Origin: Phoronis australis
Lineage: Eukaryota; Phoronida; Phoronidae
Reading direction: 5' to 3'
NCBI GenBank assembly: GCA_002633005.1
Contig: NMRA01000269.1
Coordinates: forward strand, 141,070-205,069
Length of the DNA stretch: 64,000 bases
Part shown: one piece after another, positions 23,604-33,840 of the stretch
Layout: each line of letters begins with the position of its first letter
Position numbering within the stretch: the stretch's first letter is position 1
The notes under the pieces: generated by a model
Seen by the model: the letters and a program-made list of their open reading frames with translations, nothing else
Databases searched by the model: none
What the model was told of the DNA's origin: nothing
Program-made: the position numbers and the translations under genes

Positions 23604-25738
23604 AGTCCTTCTCTCAAACTGCCCATGTGGTTCCAGTTTCCGAAAATACTTACTATATAAAATCTTATTTTCGACACCCTTTCTTTATATTCTTTTCGCC
23701 TTTCTTGCCAAAAGCGATTTTTAACAGTATTTGACCCTTCTCTCTGAGCGTATGATTACCGGTTGTCATCGGTTATTTCCGTACCCACATTTCCGGCTCA
23801 TCAGTTCAGGAACTTGTCCTGAACGCCGCCATTTTTTCCTTGTAACTGAATGTGCTATGGCTTGCTCGAAAAGTCTTCATTATTTTGTTTTATTAGTAAT
23901 ATATAGTGATTCTTTTGCATATGTAATGTATTTATAGTTTGTAGTTAGTGGTCGTTGATTTTTTTTGGAATGTTACGCGTACTTAGTATGTTAAAATAGT
24001 ATTGGTGTTTAGTTCCTTACGTAGGCCGGTCGAATCTAGGAACCAATATGGGTCGAAGCAATTTTTTCGGTTTTATTTTTTTCCTCGTTTTGAAAAAGTA
24101 CTTTGCTATCATCGGAAAGGTAATACATTCTACTCCGTAAAAATCGAAAAAGTATCAAAATCGGAGCAAGCACTGTAAAGTTATTGCAAGTTTTCTGGCG
24201 AAATTTGGGTCACTTTGTTTGGATCGCGTCGGCCATATTGGAGGACAGCGGGATAAGTTACGAGTTTAAAACTTTGTGTAAATTGTTTTCGCCAACAAAT
24301 TACGGTGAAATTTAGTTACTTACTACTCTGCACGATTTAACGGTGTTCACCAAGTTTCAGTCTCGCAGTTGTTACTCATTATGTGATAAATGTGCTCGCA
24401 ATTCCCGTTGGACTTCGTCTCATTTCTGGCGGCCCCAACATGGCGACTTTTGCTGAACTGAAAGGCATGTTCAATCGGCTACTTTGTTATTTGTGAAAAT
24501 TTAACGTTGATACATTTTGACAAACGTTGCTACAAAAAAGAAACTTTGTTCAATTTTCGTGTTTTTTGTGCAAAAATATAAGATATATTCGAATTATTTC
24601 AGGTTATCAAGTCAACAATATGAATAATCTTAATTTGAGAAATAAGCTATGTTGGATTGTGAAGCTTCAAGCCTCTAATTACTTGCAACTTCATTTTTTT
24701 AAATGATGCTTGTCAAATTCTGGTGTAAGGAAACACTATTCCGTCACCATGGTAATAGTTACATATATGTCCACTTTCATATCATGGAAACTGTTGCTGT
24801 TTGAATAGGGTTTGTAATGCTAAATGTTGTAAAGTATTGTGCATTTTAAGTTACTTATTATGTTGGGTTAATGAATAAAAATTGATAACATGTTGTATTG
24901 GACTTGTCATACTTAAAGATAGTAAAAGATAGACATTCCCAAAAATTCCAGCCCCCCATTCTTTTAGGCTTGTTGCGCTCATACAGAGTCTGGGAAAATC
25001 TCTATTGAAAGCCAACAACTTTGCACAGTTCGCCAGAAGTACCCAAGTTCTAAATAAACCTCGTGTGAACGAGCGCTGTGGCCAGCGACCAGTTAGGCCT
25101 AAGGGTAGGCTTGGCGCAAAGCTGTATAGGCCTACTAACAAGCTGTATTTTGACGGTAGTCTTCACTGGTAGCTGGTGACTGAGGCTAACTAAGGTCTGC
25201 CGCGGCAGTGTGACAAAGGACTAGCCAGCTCGTAATTTCATGCAAGTGTCTGAAACTACCCTTGAATATATGCAGCATTTATGATTTGACCATTCTATTT
25301 CGACAAAACAGCTTGCAACCGCATGCATTTACCGTTCGCCAGTGTCTGGTCTCGATCCGCACCGGGTCCGATAAGCTGCGGTCCCGAGTCTGGCAAAATA
25401 ATTTCTGTCAAAGTTTATTCGCCACATTTCTTCAGCAAATTCCATGAAATTGTCCGTAGTTTGATTTTATCAAAACTATGGCGCGCTGTCAATTATTTTA
25501 TCCCCGTTTGCTGGCTGGTAACAGTACAGGCACTGCTCCAGTCGCACTGACGGCGTTTTCTCGGCCTTGGTTCCTGAATGAATTGTACTTCCGGGTTCGC
25601 GGTAAGTTCAAAATGGCGCGTTCATTTAAACTTTTTTCGAGTACGGATCGTGTATTAGTTATGGGGTAGGTACTTCTTGGATCTTTATAACATCTTCAAA
25701 CCATGTAATAAGGGTTAACAACGCGTGAGAGAAGGACT
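23604..25738. mobile_element. TTAA-target DNA transposon present only in block A
   Basis: 2135 bp with terminal inverted repeats AGTCCTTCTCTC and GAGAGAAGGACT, flanked by TTAA on both sides (23600-23603 and 25739-25742). Block B has the empty site at about 48467-48475 with a single TTAA (aacttaaaataaag). TTAA target duplication is shared by piggyBac and Kolobok superfamilies (established knowledge). No transposase domain is recognisable in the interior, so it is probably non-autonomous. Confidence 0.85.
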
Positions 25739-26388
25739 TTAAAATAAAGTAAAACCAGTTCCAATAATTTGTTGTGGCGTGTATGCAACCATTTGAAAGA
25801 ACAACTGATTGAAGAATCGGCGAAAAAAGAAACTGACCAATAGGTGACGCAATATTTCATGGCGCTGAAAGCCAATGCAGCTCGCTCCACAATTTTAGCA
25901 GCAGAATAAGGGTAGAACACCAATTTTTCCAACATCGTTAAATAATTTAGATTACTCATGGAAGAGTATAGTTTTTGATGATACTTATTTTGTGTCAGAT
26001 TTTATCCGGTCATTTTTTTACCTGCAAGGCTATGGTAAAGTCTGACACGCAGTCTAATCACAGGGCACACTTTGCGGCAAATTAAGAACTTCTTGGAGCT
26101 GAATACTGAAATGATTTTAGCTCACAATTGAAGGTGCTAATATTGAATAACAGGCAAAATAAATTCTGTGTGAAATAGCCAAAACAGCTTTTTAGTATCC
26201 TTGTAATTTTAATTTGGACTGGTAATCTCAATAGTTTCAACTCTAGCTTTTCAATTAGATTGTGTACCAATATTTCATTGCTTAATATTTTGTTGCTTCT
26301 CAACATAAATTTGAATGTAGACTTTGTTTTGTTTGTGAGCAGAGCTAATCCTGTATCTAGGTATCATCGTTTATTTTTCTCCTCACAG

Positions 26389-26574
26389 GTGAGTATCGTA
26401 TCAGTGTGTTGAAGCGTGGACGTCCCATCAATGGCTCTCCATTTCTGTTTTATTGCCATGCTGTGAAACCAGCCGTGGATCACACTAAGGTCATTCTGAC
26501 TGGCAAGGGATTGGTGGAGGCTAAGGTCAATGAAGAGGCAGAGTTCACCATCGACGGGTCACAGGGAGGAGAAG
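26389..26574 (+). CDS. Filamin-type repeat protein, exon 2 (copy A)
   Basis: 186-bp exon with acceptor ctcacag and donor GTGAAG, phase 1 at both ends. It completes one repeat with GEYRISVLKRGRPINGSPF, the classical G-strand signature (Y-x-I/V-x-V...G-x-x-I-x-G-S-P-F). It then starts the next repeat with HTKVILTGKGL and EAEFTIDGSQGGEG. Joined to exon 1 it continues the TPVEIG turn without a gap. Copy B (49960-50145) differs at only two bases, one of them silent, so this exon looks constrained. Confidence 0.85.
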
Positions 26575-27190
26575 GTGAAGAATTTTACATTGGTTTATAC
26601 AGTTTGTAGACCACTTGCAGGTCTCCAAACTTTGCAGAAAAGTTGGACAAATTTGACATTTGCTGCTGTACCTCACATAAAGTCTACAACCCTGCACCTG
26701 GAAAACGAGCAATACTCAATATGCCTGCTTTCAACTACCAAGTTAGCACCACGACTGCAAGAGAAATAGGACATAAATCCAACTTGTTTCATATCTCGCA
26801 CAAACTATAATTTGTTTGTGATTGACTTAGTGTTTGGAGAACATAACACTTTCCAGTGGGGTGTCAGTTATTAACAACCTGAAGAAATCACATTTACTAT
26901 AAACATATACATAGATTAATTCTGTGAACAGCCACCATCAATGTGTTTGATGTATTTCATTTTTTGTTACTTTTTATGTTATTCAAAACAATGACATGTC
27001 AATGGGTGTTGTAAAGAAGTGGATGATGATCCCTAATCCTGATCTCTAGTCCTTGAATTCTTACTATATCTAACCAAAATTATCACCTGTCAATCATAAA
27101 ATAGTCCCTTGAAATTTTATCATCCTAAATATATTCTGTCAAGAGTTCGTAGTTCTTGCAATTACAGTTGCTTTTTCCGATTGTTTTCAG

Positions 27191-27295
27191 GTACTCCATT
27201 TGTTGTGATTAATGGTGTGAAGAAAGACATTCCAGTGTTCACCGATGTTCTTGGTGGAGACCGATACAGGGTGCGATACACACCGGAAATCCCAG
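27191..27295 (+). CDS. Filamin-type repeat protein, exon 3 (copy A)
   Basis: 105-bp exon with acceptor gttttcag and donor GTAAGT, phase 1 at both ends. It encodes TPFVVINGVKKDIPVFTDVL and ends GDRYRVRYTPEIPG, the middle and late strands of a filamin repeat. The YTPxxPG turn at the exon end is where two candidate next exons (28457 and 29113) could both attach in frame. Copy B (50755-50859) differs by one base, changing Asp to Gly after KK. Confidence 0.85.
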
Positions 27296-28456
27296 GTAAG
27301 TTAGCGTCTTTATGTCATATGCATGATAAAGTAAGCTGGTCCCACCATGTTCTCACTAGACAGCTTTCTCTATAGAGATTTCCAGTAAAAGGTAACATAA
27401 AATGTTACTAACTTCAACAGTCCTTGAATTCTACTACGAGATCCGTACGTGCAGCTTTACGAGGACGGCTTACTTTAATGACACCTATTATCAACTATGA
27501 CCTGACGAATGTGAAGTCAGCGGTGTTATTACTGCCTCTTTATTTCGAGACTTAGGCTTAACATTTAAGTTAAATGAACAGTAGCATTGTTGCTACCCAA
27601 GAAATAGATTTGATTGAATTCACGAATTAAGCTGATCACCATGCCAAACTCTGAAGATGATGAAGGATCATCATTACTCTCAGGCGCTTTCGTGAACTAG
27701 CTGCCAGGCATACATCCGGAGTCTGCAGCTGTTTCTGCTAAAGCCCTTGAAGGATCATTGTAAAATTTGACAAGTGTACTCCTATGAATGCAACATTAGG
27801 TAACGATGACTTTCAAATGGATCTGACTAGAGCTATGCCTCCTAGTGGCAATTTTCTTCTACATTTGCATGTGTATTTTTGAATTGTTCCTTGACGGATT
27901 CTTAAAGCCATGATTCGACACTAACACATTTTGGTAAGGATCCAACCCATTCTGCACCACCTAGTGACCATGTTTTCTGTTTTTGGCATCTGCCTCTATC
28001 TGTCAAATTGCTCAAAGAATTAATATGAAAAATGACTGATTGATTTTTTTCTACAAAGGGAATTTTTTTCTACAAAGAAGGGAATTTTTGACGTTAACTT
28101 TTTCGTCAGCTCCAACTGCTTTGACCCCCCTTAGTGGGTATCCACCGCAGTATTTCCTAAACCACCGGTAGGATCTTTGCGTTAAATTTAGGTAGTGTAT
28201 TCAGATGAACATGGCAAAAGATGACACCAAGTTGGATGGGTTCAACTACAGTTATGCTCCCTGAAGGCAATTTTTTCGTTTTTCAGAATGCTGTGATGGA
28301 TGTTCATGAAATTTCTCAAATAAATTAAGACACAATTCCCTTGACAGGACTCTGATTTAATCACAGTGATATCAATTGTTATCTAATCTCCTTTATTCAG
28401 TGACAAACATCTGCCACTATGTTTACTCAGCGTTCATTTATTCCATTCCACATCAG

Positions 28457-28557
28457 GAGCCTACCTTGTACACATCCAGTGGTCGGACAGAGTAGTCAAG
28501 GAGTCACCGTTTAAGGTCAATGTCATAGCCATGAGTGACGCTTTTAAAGTCTTGTAA
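28457..28557 (+). CDS. Filamin-type repeat protein, exon 4, stop-bearing (copy A)
   Basis: Acceptor catcag, phase 1 start, open to a TAA at 28555-28557. It encodes AYLVHIQWSDRVVKESPFK and then VNVIAMSDAFKVL. The first part is the last strand pair of a filamin repeat. The SDAxKVL end resembles the SDASKV that opens the next repeat in filamins, yet no phase-1 donor follows. It may be a genuine terminal exon, as filamins end just after a final S-P-F/Y strand, or an internal exon that acquired a stop. A polyadenylation signal lies ~310 bp downstream. In block B the stop falls three codons earlier. Confidence 0.75.
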
Positions 28558-28865
28558 CTGTACATGTAACATGTGCTGGCAATTTATTTGACAAATTGAC
28601 ATTGTGGGGTCCTAGACATTCCCTTTACTCAGTTGAATACTGCTTTTGTAGAGTTGTTCTAAAGATAGACGCACGTGCAAGGAGGGTGGTCTCAATTGAC
28701 ACCAATTTTACATTTTATATTCAGTAGCCTTTTGGCCCATTTCACAAATGAAACGTATTACAAAACCTAGTGTGACCCTTGAATAACGAGCTGTGTATAC
28801 TGTGTATACCCTGTATCGGTATTTTTGACACAAGATTTTTTCTTGCTCGTGTATCATTATATCAT

Positions 28866-28871
28866 AATAAA
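28866..28871 (+). terminator. Putative polyadenylation signal for filamin copy A
   Basis: AATAAA about 310 bp after the exon-4 stop codon, in AT-rich DNA and before the next filamin exon. Plausible 3' end of a short transcript; no downstream GT-rich element was rigorously tested. Confidence 0.4.
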
Positions 28872-29112
28872 GCAATTGAAATTGTTGGATTTAGTTAGCG
28901 AATGCTGTTATGCTAATAGACTTCAGTTGTTGCTTAAAAGCCTTCCTGACGAAAGTTATTTAGAAGTGTAGGGACACTTATCAGCCATACTCGAGATGTA
29001 GTCCTTGCACAGACCAGGTAACATTTTGTGCCACCACATTCAAGTGATAACTGGAAAAGCACTAGGGGCAATCTCTTAGTAACGGTGATTTCATATATGT
29101 GTTTTTTTCCAG

Positions 29113-29256
29113 GGCGTCACACTATTGACATCTATTACAACGGTCAAAGAATTGGCGGTAGCCCATACTTTGTTGACGTGTTTGATCCTCAGGGTGTCCT
29201 AGTGGATCAGGAGTACTCCACGCAGGCATTTGTCAACAAGGAAACTGGACTGAGAG
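29113..29256 (+). CDS. Filamin-type repeat protein, exon 5 (single copy)
   Basis: 144-bp exon with acceptor tttttttccag and donor GTAGGG, phase 1 at both ends with split Gly codons. It encodes RHTIDIYYNGQRIGGSPYFV (G-strand signature ending G-S-P-Y) and then VFDPQGVLVDQEY and TQAFVNKETGLRG, the start of another repeat. It aligns position for position with exon 4, so it can follow exon 3 (YTPEIPG) in frame. It lies outside both duplicated blocks and has no second copy here. Confidence 0.8.
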
Positions 29257-29732
29257 GTAGGGAATTGGCAGTGCTTGGTCGAGCTGGTTTTTGAACTTGG
29301 CGCAGTTGCTTTGTTCGTGTACTTTTCTAATAAGGAGTCTTAATTCCTTGTCGTGAAAATATCGAATGAGGTCAACATCATTTCCAGGCATGGCTTGATA
29401 TCGAGATAGTAGGATAGAGGGAGCCTCTGGGCAATGGAGCTTCACATGTTGTGCAAAACAAATCAAAATTAATGTATTACAATGTATTTATCAATATCAG
29501 TTTTTATGATTGTCCGTCACTAGGGGTTATCTTTTAAGGAATTTCTGCACATATCCATACTGCGAGTTTGCTTCTGTCAAAGTTGATCATAGTGCAGTTT
29601 CCCTCAAAGTTTATATAGTACAAATACATATAGGTATATACATGTATGTAGTTGACAGAGCTACTGATATAGTCAGTCGTGATAATACACCACCTTCTCT
29701 TTTTCCCCCTCTTATTCCCTGGGCACAACAGG

Positions 29733-29786
29733 TATCGAGGAAGCAATTGCAGAAATTGACAGGGTCGACGACTCAACATCAGGAGG
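29733..29786 (+). CDS. Filamin-type gene, acidic microexon 6
   Basis: 54-bp candidate exon with a strong pyrimidine tract (ctctttttccccctcttattcc) before the acceptor cacaacag and a donor GTAGAT; phase 1 on both sides, matching every other filamin exon here. It encodes IEEAIAEIDRVDDSTSGG, a short acidic linker. The next exon was not found before the duplicated block B; it may lie in the N gap at 38220-38694 or among the repeats. Confidence 0.5.
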
Positions 29787-29987
29787 TAGATGTTGTGTAG
29801 TGGAGTTTTTCTTCAAGCGATTCACAAAATGGCAGTTTGAGAATTGTATAGTATTTGACTCTGATTTGAATTGCACAGCTTGTACCTTAGAATGATTTTC
29901 TGCTTTTAAGCTATCCTCGAAGGCTCATTTCGGTCTAGTCCTCTAATTCCTTTGTGTAGAACTACACCTCGCTTTCCCAGCCTTCTT
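29787..29987. other. Unassigned DNA after microexon 6
   Basis: No exon or repeat recognised. Confidence 0.3.
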
Positions 29988-30355
29988 ATTACTCTGCGCG
30001 TGTAAGCGCAGAGTGCTGTTGTTCCTGGGTTTTCTTCAATTTTATTCTTATTCTTATTCTTCTTATTCTTCTTCCGACCAACTTTGAGGCTTAATAACTC
30101 CACATTGGGTGCAGGTACGGTCTTTAAATTCAGCATATGACTTTTGACAGTATATAAAATTTGATTGGTTATATAATCATATTCCATATTGCACCGGAAG
30201 AGGTCGTTTGGTGCAAAGGTCATATAATTTTCAAAATGCTACTCCTCCTTCAGTTTTAAAGCTATCTTTTTCAAATTCGGTGCACAGGTATAAGTCAACA
30301 TGACAATTTAAAAAATTACTTTTCTAAGTAATCGGGTCATCCAATCAGGTGAAAT

Positions 30356-30368
30356 AGGTCATAGGTCA
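30356..30368 (+). promoter_or_regulatory. Perfect DR1 nuclear-receptor-type site
   Basis: AGGTCA-T-AGGTCA: two consensus half-sites as a direct repeat with one-base spacing, the form bound by RXR heterodimers and HNF4-type receptors. Located at the same relative position in the repeat unit as the site at 30789. Binding is untested and the host element may be inert. Confidence 0.4.
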
Positions 30369-30788
30369 TTAGGTGCAAACTAAAATTTTGAGCTAGACAC
30401 TTCAAATTGACAGGTCTGATTGCCACAGGTAAATCAAATCGGAATCCAAAGTTTCAGGTCATTTAGTGCAAACATGGGGTCATTAGGTGCATTTTTCTTC
30501 TGAAAATTTGACCTTTTCAATCAACAAGTATTCTGATGTGTCAACCGTTAGACAACTGCGATTCTCAGCGTTAAACACATTTTCCATGGGCTTTGCAATG
30601 ATTCTCCAAAAGATGCTTAAAATACACCTGATAAGGTCAATTAGTGCAAAGGTCATGTAACGTTCAAAATGTTATATCTCTTACGTTTTTCAAGGAATTC
30701 TTTTCAATTTCAGCACCTTGGTGTAAGTCAACATGTCAATTGAATACCCTACTTTACTTCGCAATAGGCCTAACCAATCAGAAAAAAT

Positions 30789-30801
30789 AGGTCAAAGGTC
30801 A
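30789..30801 (+). promoter_or_regulatory. Perfect DR1 nuclear-receptor-type site
   Basis: AGGTCA-A-AGGTCA, the exact canonical DR1 sequence, in the second ~435-bp unit. Neighbouring single AGGTCA-like half-sites occur throughout the element. Confidence 0.4.
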
Positions 30802-31687
30802 TTGAGTGCAAACTAAAATTTTGAGCTAGAGACTTCAGAATTACGTATCTGTTTACTAAGTGCGATTGAAATTGAATTCTAAATTTTCAGGTCATTTAGT
30901 GCACCCATGGGGTCATTAGGTGCATTTTTCTTCTTAAAGTTTGACCACTTCATTCACCTTGTATTCTGAAGTGCTTAAAGGAAAACATCTTTGATTATTA
31001 GCATTAACCACACTTTTAATCGAGTTAACAATTAATCCCTCATCAGGGCTTATAATGCACCGGAAGAGGTCAATTAGTGGAAAGGTCGTCAAAAAATTAA
31101 TATGTAATTTCTCCTACAATTTTATAGAATTCCTTTTCATATTGGTAAACGGGTTGCTGTCTGTAACTTCCCATAATAATTCCAGTAATACGCACGCGCA
31201 GAGTCCGTTATTGTCACGGCGTGACAATAATCTTTCTAGTTTATATTATTATTTGTATGGGAGGGGGGGACGGCAGTAGAAATAAAAATTCATAGGTGGT
31301 GGTTTTCAGAATAAAGCTCAAATTATGGGTGGTCGTTGATGTAAGAAGTGAAGTATTAAAACTGGATACTGTTTTTTATCTGTCAATGTTGAGAGGTTGG
31401 TATTTTCGGCCAAATACATCACAAACGAAATCATAACTCATCGATCGAAAATTCACTTGACAAATACCCTAACATGACCCAAAACAACAAACAAGCCCAT
31501 GTTGCCAGTGTACAGAGTACAATGTGTACACTAAGCCATTAAAGGAGAATGCCACCCGATTTAATTTGTCTTTTTTGCCGTCTTAATCGGTCTATATCCA
31601 CATCGCGTCGCATACGGTCGACCTTACCTTGCCAAGAGGTGTCGCGTTGACCTGTGAGGAAGGTTAGAAACGACGCTAGCGACGTCA

Positions 31688-31939
31688 GTGGTTCATATGC
31701 AGAGTGAATGCCGCTATGTTGCGGTGCATTGTTCCCGCTTCTTCGAACTAAGCAGCTGCGAGGAAAGCGGGTATATCGTTTTTTTACTTCCTCGAGAGTC
31801 CAAAATGCTTAGGAAGTGGCTCATGGTAGTGAAGAATGAAATGTACGCTGTAAATAGCACGTGTGAGGCCGTGAAACATCTCCGTGTCTGTGACCTGCAG
31901 ACGTCGACAGTGCCTGACGAATGCCGGCTTACCAAATAA
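31688..31939 (+). pseudogene. Degenerate THAP-like zinc-finger fragment
   Basis: Contains LPRESKMLRKWLMVVKNEMY and HLRVCDLQ, resembling the F/L-P...W...V-C-x-x-H core of THAP domains. The Cys-rich start (ATG at 31708 reading MPLCC) is in another frame, so a shift separates the halves. The final His is replaced by Gln. The related copy at 43159 keeps one frame. Confidence 0.45.
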
Positions 31940-32952
31940 CTGCATTCCTTCCGTTGTCTGAGCTTGTTCACGGCGCCTCTCTAGTATTCTTCATCACTGT
32001 ATTCCTTTTCGAATTGATAGCCTGTAAAACTTAACGACCAGCTGCGAAGTCGGGACTGATGAGCTCTAGCTCGTCCTAAGTCGGGATTGCGAGTTGCCAT
32101 GTTGGCGTTTATTACTGAGCGTTCTGTTTCAAAATGAATTATTCTCACCCTAACCAATACTTATATAAAACTGAAACAAAGTCTGTCTCATTAGATACAA
32201 TTTGTAATGCCTTTGGAGTGTTCGTCGGAGTCCAAATGATTTGAGAACGTTACCGGCTTTTGAAGTGCAATAAAACTACTGACGGGTAGGCCGTGTGAGC
32301 TCATGCTAATTTAGTGTTTGCTGGTAGAAACTGTTGTGAAACAACTCGATTTCCATCCCACGGCCATGTGTTAGGGGAATCTTTATTTACATTTACATTA
32401 CTCAAATAATGATTGTCAATGTGCGACTTCTTCCCTGACGGTGCTGTGGCCAAAGCGGAACCTGAATTCGCGTCCCCCGACGAGTAAGTAGATTTGCAGT
32501 TTCGTGGCTAATTCACCAACATAATCATGTGCACATTACTTTGGCTCACTAGTATAGTATTTTCTTGACTGGAAGTTTAGTTTCCACTGAACTTTGGCTG
32601 GTTTATGTTCGTGATGTCTGATCAATTTCCGAGCCACTGGCCGGGATAACGAGTCAATCCGGCCGGCCGCGACGGGCCTCATCGCGCTTCGAGCCACTGG
32701 CCAGGATAACAAGCGTTTTGTGTTTAGAACTCAAAAAATCACAAGTCTAAACAACACAGATCTAGGTTCTCCTGTCTGTATCTCACGGAAAATACTTCGA
32801 AATTATCTCCAAACAGACCCCAAACTCCTGCTACGGACCTAATTGGCCTGCCGAACTTTGTAGGCTACGGTGTGTCCAAATACCAATAAATCCGTATGAG
32901 CGAAATAAAACAACACGTTTTTATTAGAACTCGGTGTATTTTTAAGGGTTTA

Positions 32953-33185
32953 AGTACTAGTCCACGAGAGCACCAACCATGAGCGGCAAGGTGGGGGTCA
33001 GCCGATTTTCACCAAATTCGGCACATATGTAGTCCTATGGGATCTATAAACAGCGGTAAAATATTTCCTCAAAATATTGTGTTTTTCTAAAGTTANTAAA
33101 ACTTAAGTTATTTTCCAAAAACTTAAGTTTTTTCGCCAAAAACTTAAGTTTTCAGCGAAAAACTTAAGTTCATATTTGTAAGGGC
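32953..33185 (+). repeat. Nested insertion with AACTTAAGTT palindromes
   Basis: Starts 'aagtactagtccacgagag', the same start as 33694-33840, and ends in four AACTTAAGTT-type palindromes before 'catatttgtaagggctc'. The junction between the two parts is the N at 33096. The terminal 'cttacaaa(t/a)atgaacttaagtt' phrase recurs inverted at 37255. Confidence 0.6.
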
Positions 33186-33693
33186 TCATACTTGCTATTT
33201 ACAGCATACATTTCATTCTTCACTACCATGAGCCACTTCCTAAGCATTTCGGACTTTCGAGGAAGTAAAAAAAACGATATACCCGCTTTCCTCGCAGCTG
33301 CTTAGTTCGGACAAGCGGGAACGATGCACCACAAGATAGCGGCATTCACTGTGCATATGAACCCCTGATGTCGCTAGCGTCGTTTCTCACCTTCCTCACA
33401 GGTTAACGCGACACCTCTTGACAAGGTAAGGTCGACCGTATGCGGGGCGATGTGGATATAGGCCGATTAAGACGGCAAAAAAGTCTAATTAAATCGGGTG
33501 GCATTCTCCTTTAAGGTTCTTTTTCCGTTTCATTCTTTCTCCTTGAAACAGGTTTCAATCGAAATTGATCATTTTCATTCAAAAGCATCATTCCACATGA
33601 CGGCGACATCCCGTTGCTGCCAACTTGTTCGATTCTATAGCCCAACAACAAGTTGTGAAGTTTACCTCCGAAGCCAATATCTTACACAACTGA

Positions 33694-33840
33694 TTAAGTA
33701 CTAGTCCACGAGAGCACCAACCATGAGCGGCAAGGCAGGGGTCAGCCGATTTTCACCAAATTTGGCACATATGTAGTCCTATGGGATCTATAAACAGCAG
33801 TAAAATATTTCCTCAAAATATTGTGTTTTTCCAAAGTTAT
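33694..33840 (+). repeat. Second copy of the 'agtactagtccacgagag' repeat start
   Basis: About 147 bp nearly identical to 32953-33096, then diverging. A related segment in inverted orientation (ctgacccccaccttgccgc) lies at 38838-38860. Confidence 0.65.

Larger units (their letters stand above)
18817..26388 (+). other. Filamin intron 1 (copy A), repeat-filled
   Basis: The intron has phase-1 boundaries and is 7.6 kb long. It contains an inverted-repeat-bounded composite (19034-22909), a MITE (21386-21607), a LINE fragment (22503-22860), a short minisatellite (23050-23155) and a TTAA transposon (23604-25738). No coding exon is visible in it, and exon 1 joins exon 2 without a gap in the filamin consensus. 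Confidence 0.6.
17866..28640 (+). repeat. Duplicated filamin block A
   Basis: Collinear with 40811-52188. Homology starts at 'gcatgcggtccttctgcacac' and covers filamin exons 1-4 and their introns. Intron sequence differs by about 2-5% in the stretches compared by eye. The blocks differ by whole insertions: A has a TTAA transposon at 23604-25738 and extra DNA at about 19113-19916; B has a TTAA transposon at 42992-44668, a longer LINE fragment at 46335-47728 and an ~860-bp insertion at about 48670-49527. A single N at 22502 marks a ~1 kb absence inside the LINE. Confidence 0.9.
29988..31235. repeat. Satellite-like element of ~435-bp units
   Basis: Bounded by 'tattactctgcgcgtg' on the left and 'acgcacgcgcagagt' plus a small hairpin (ttgtcacggcgtgacaa) on the right. 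Inside are two full and one partial unit, starting near 30198, 30640 and 31063. Each carries 'ggtcattaggtgca' or 'ggtcatttagtgca' phrases and the phrase 'aaactaaaattttgagctag'. Units differ considerably, so the amplification is old. Non-coding. Confidence 0.75.
31543..33510. mobile_element. TTAA-target DNA transposon with THAP remnant, rearranged copy
   Basis: Ends AGGAGAATGCCACCC (31543) and its complement GGGTGGCATTCTCCT (to 33510), flanked by TTAA at 31539-31542 and 33511-33514. The left ~1.4 kb matches the element at 42992-44668. Its right part differs: after about 32953 there is a nested insertion with AACTTAAGTT palindromes. Then ~320 bp repeats the left end in inverted orientation (33190-33510), giving very long inverted ends. 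An N at 33096 marks an uncertain join. Confidence 0.8.
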
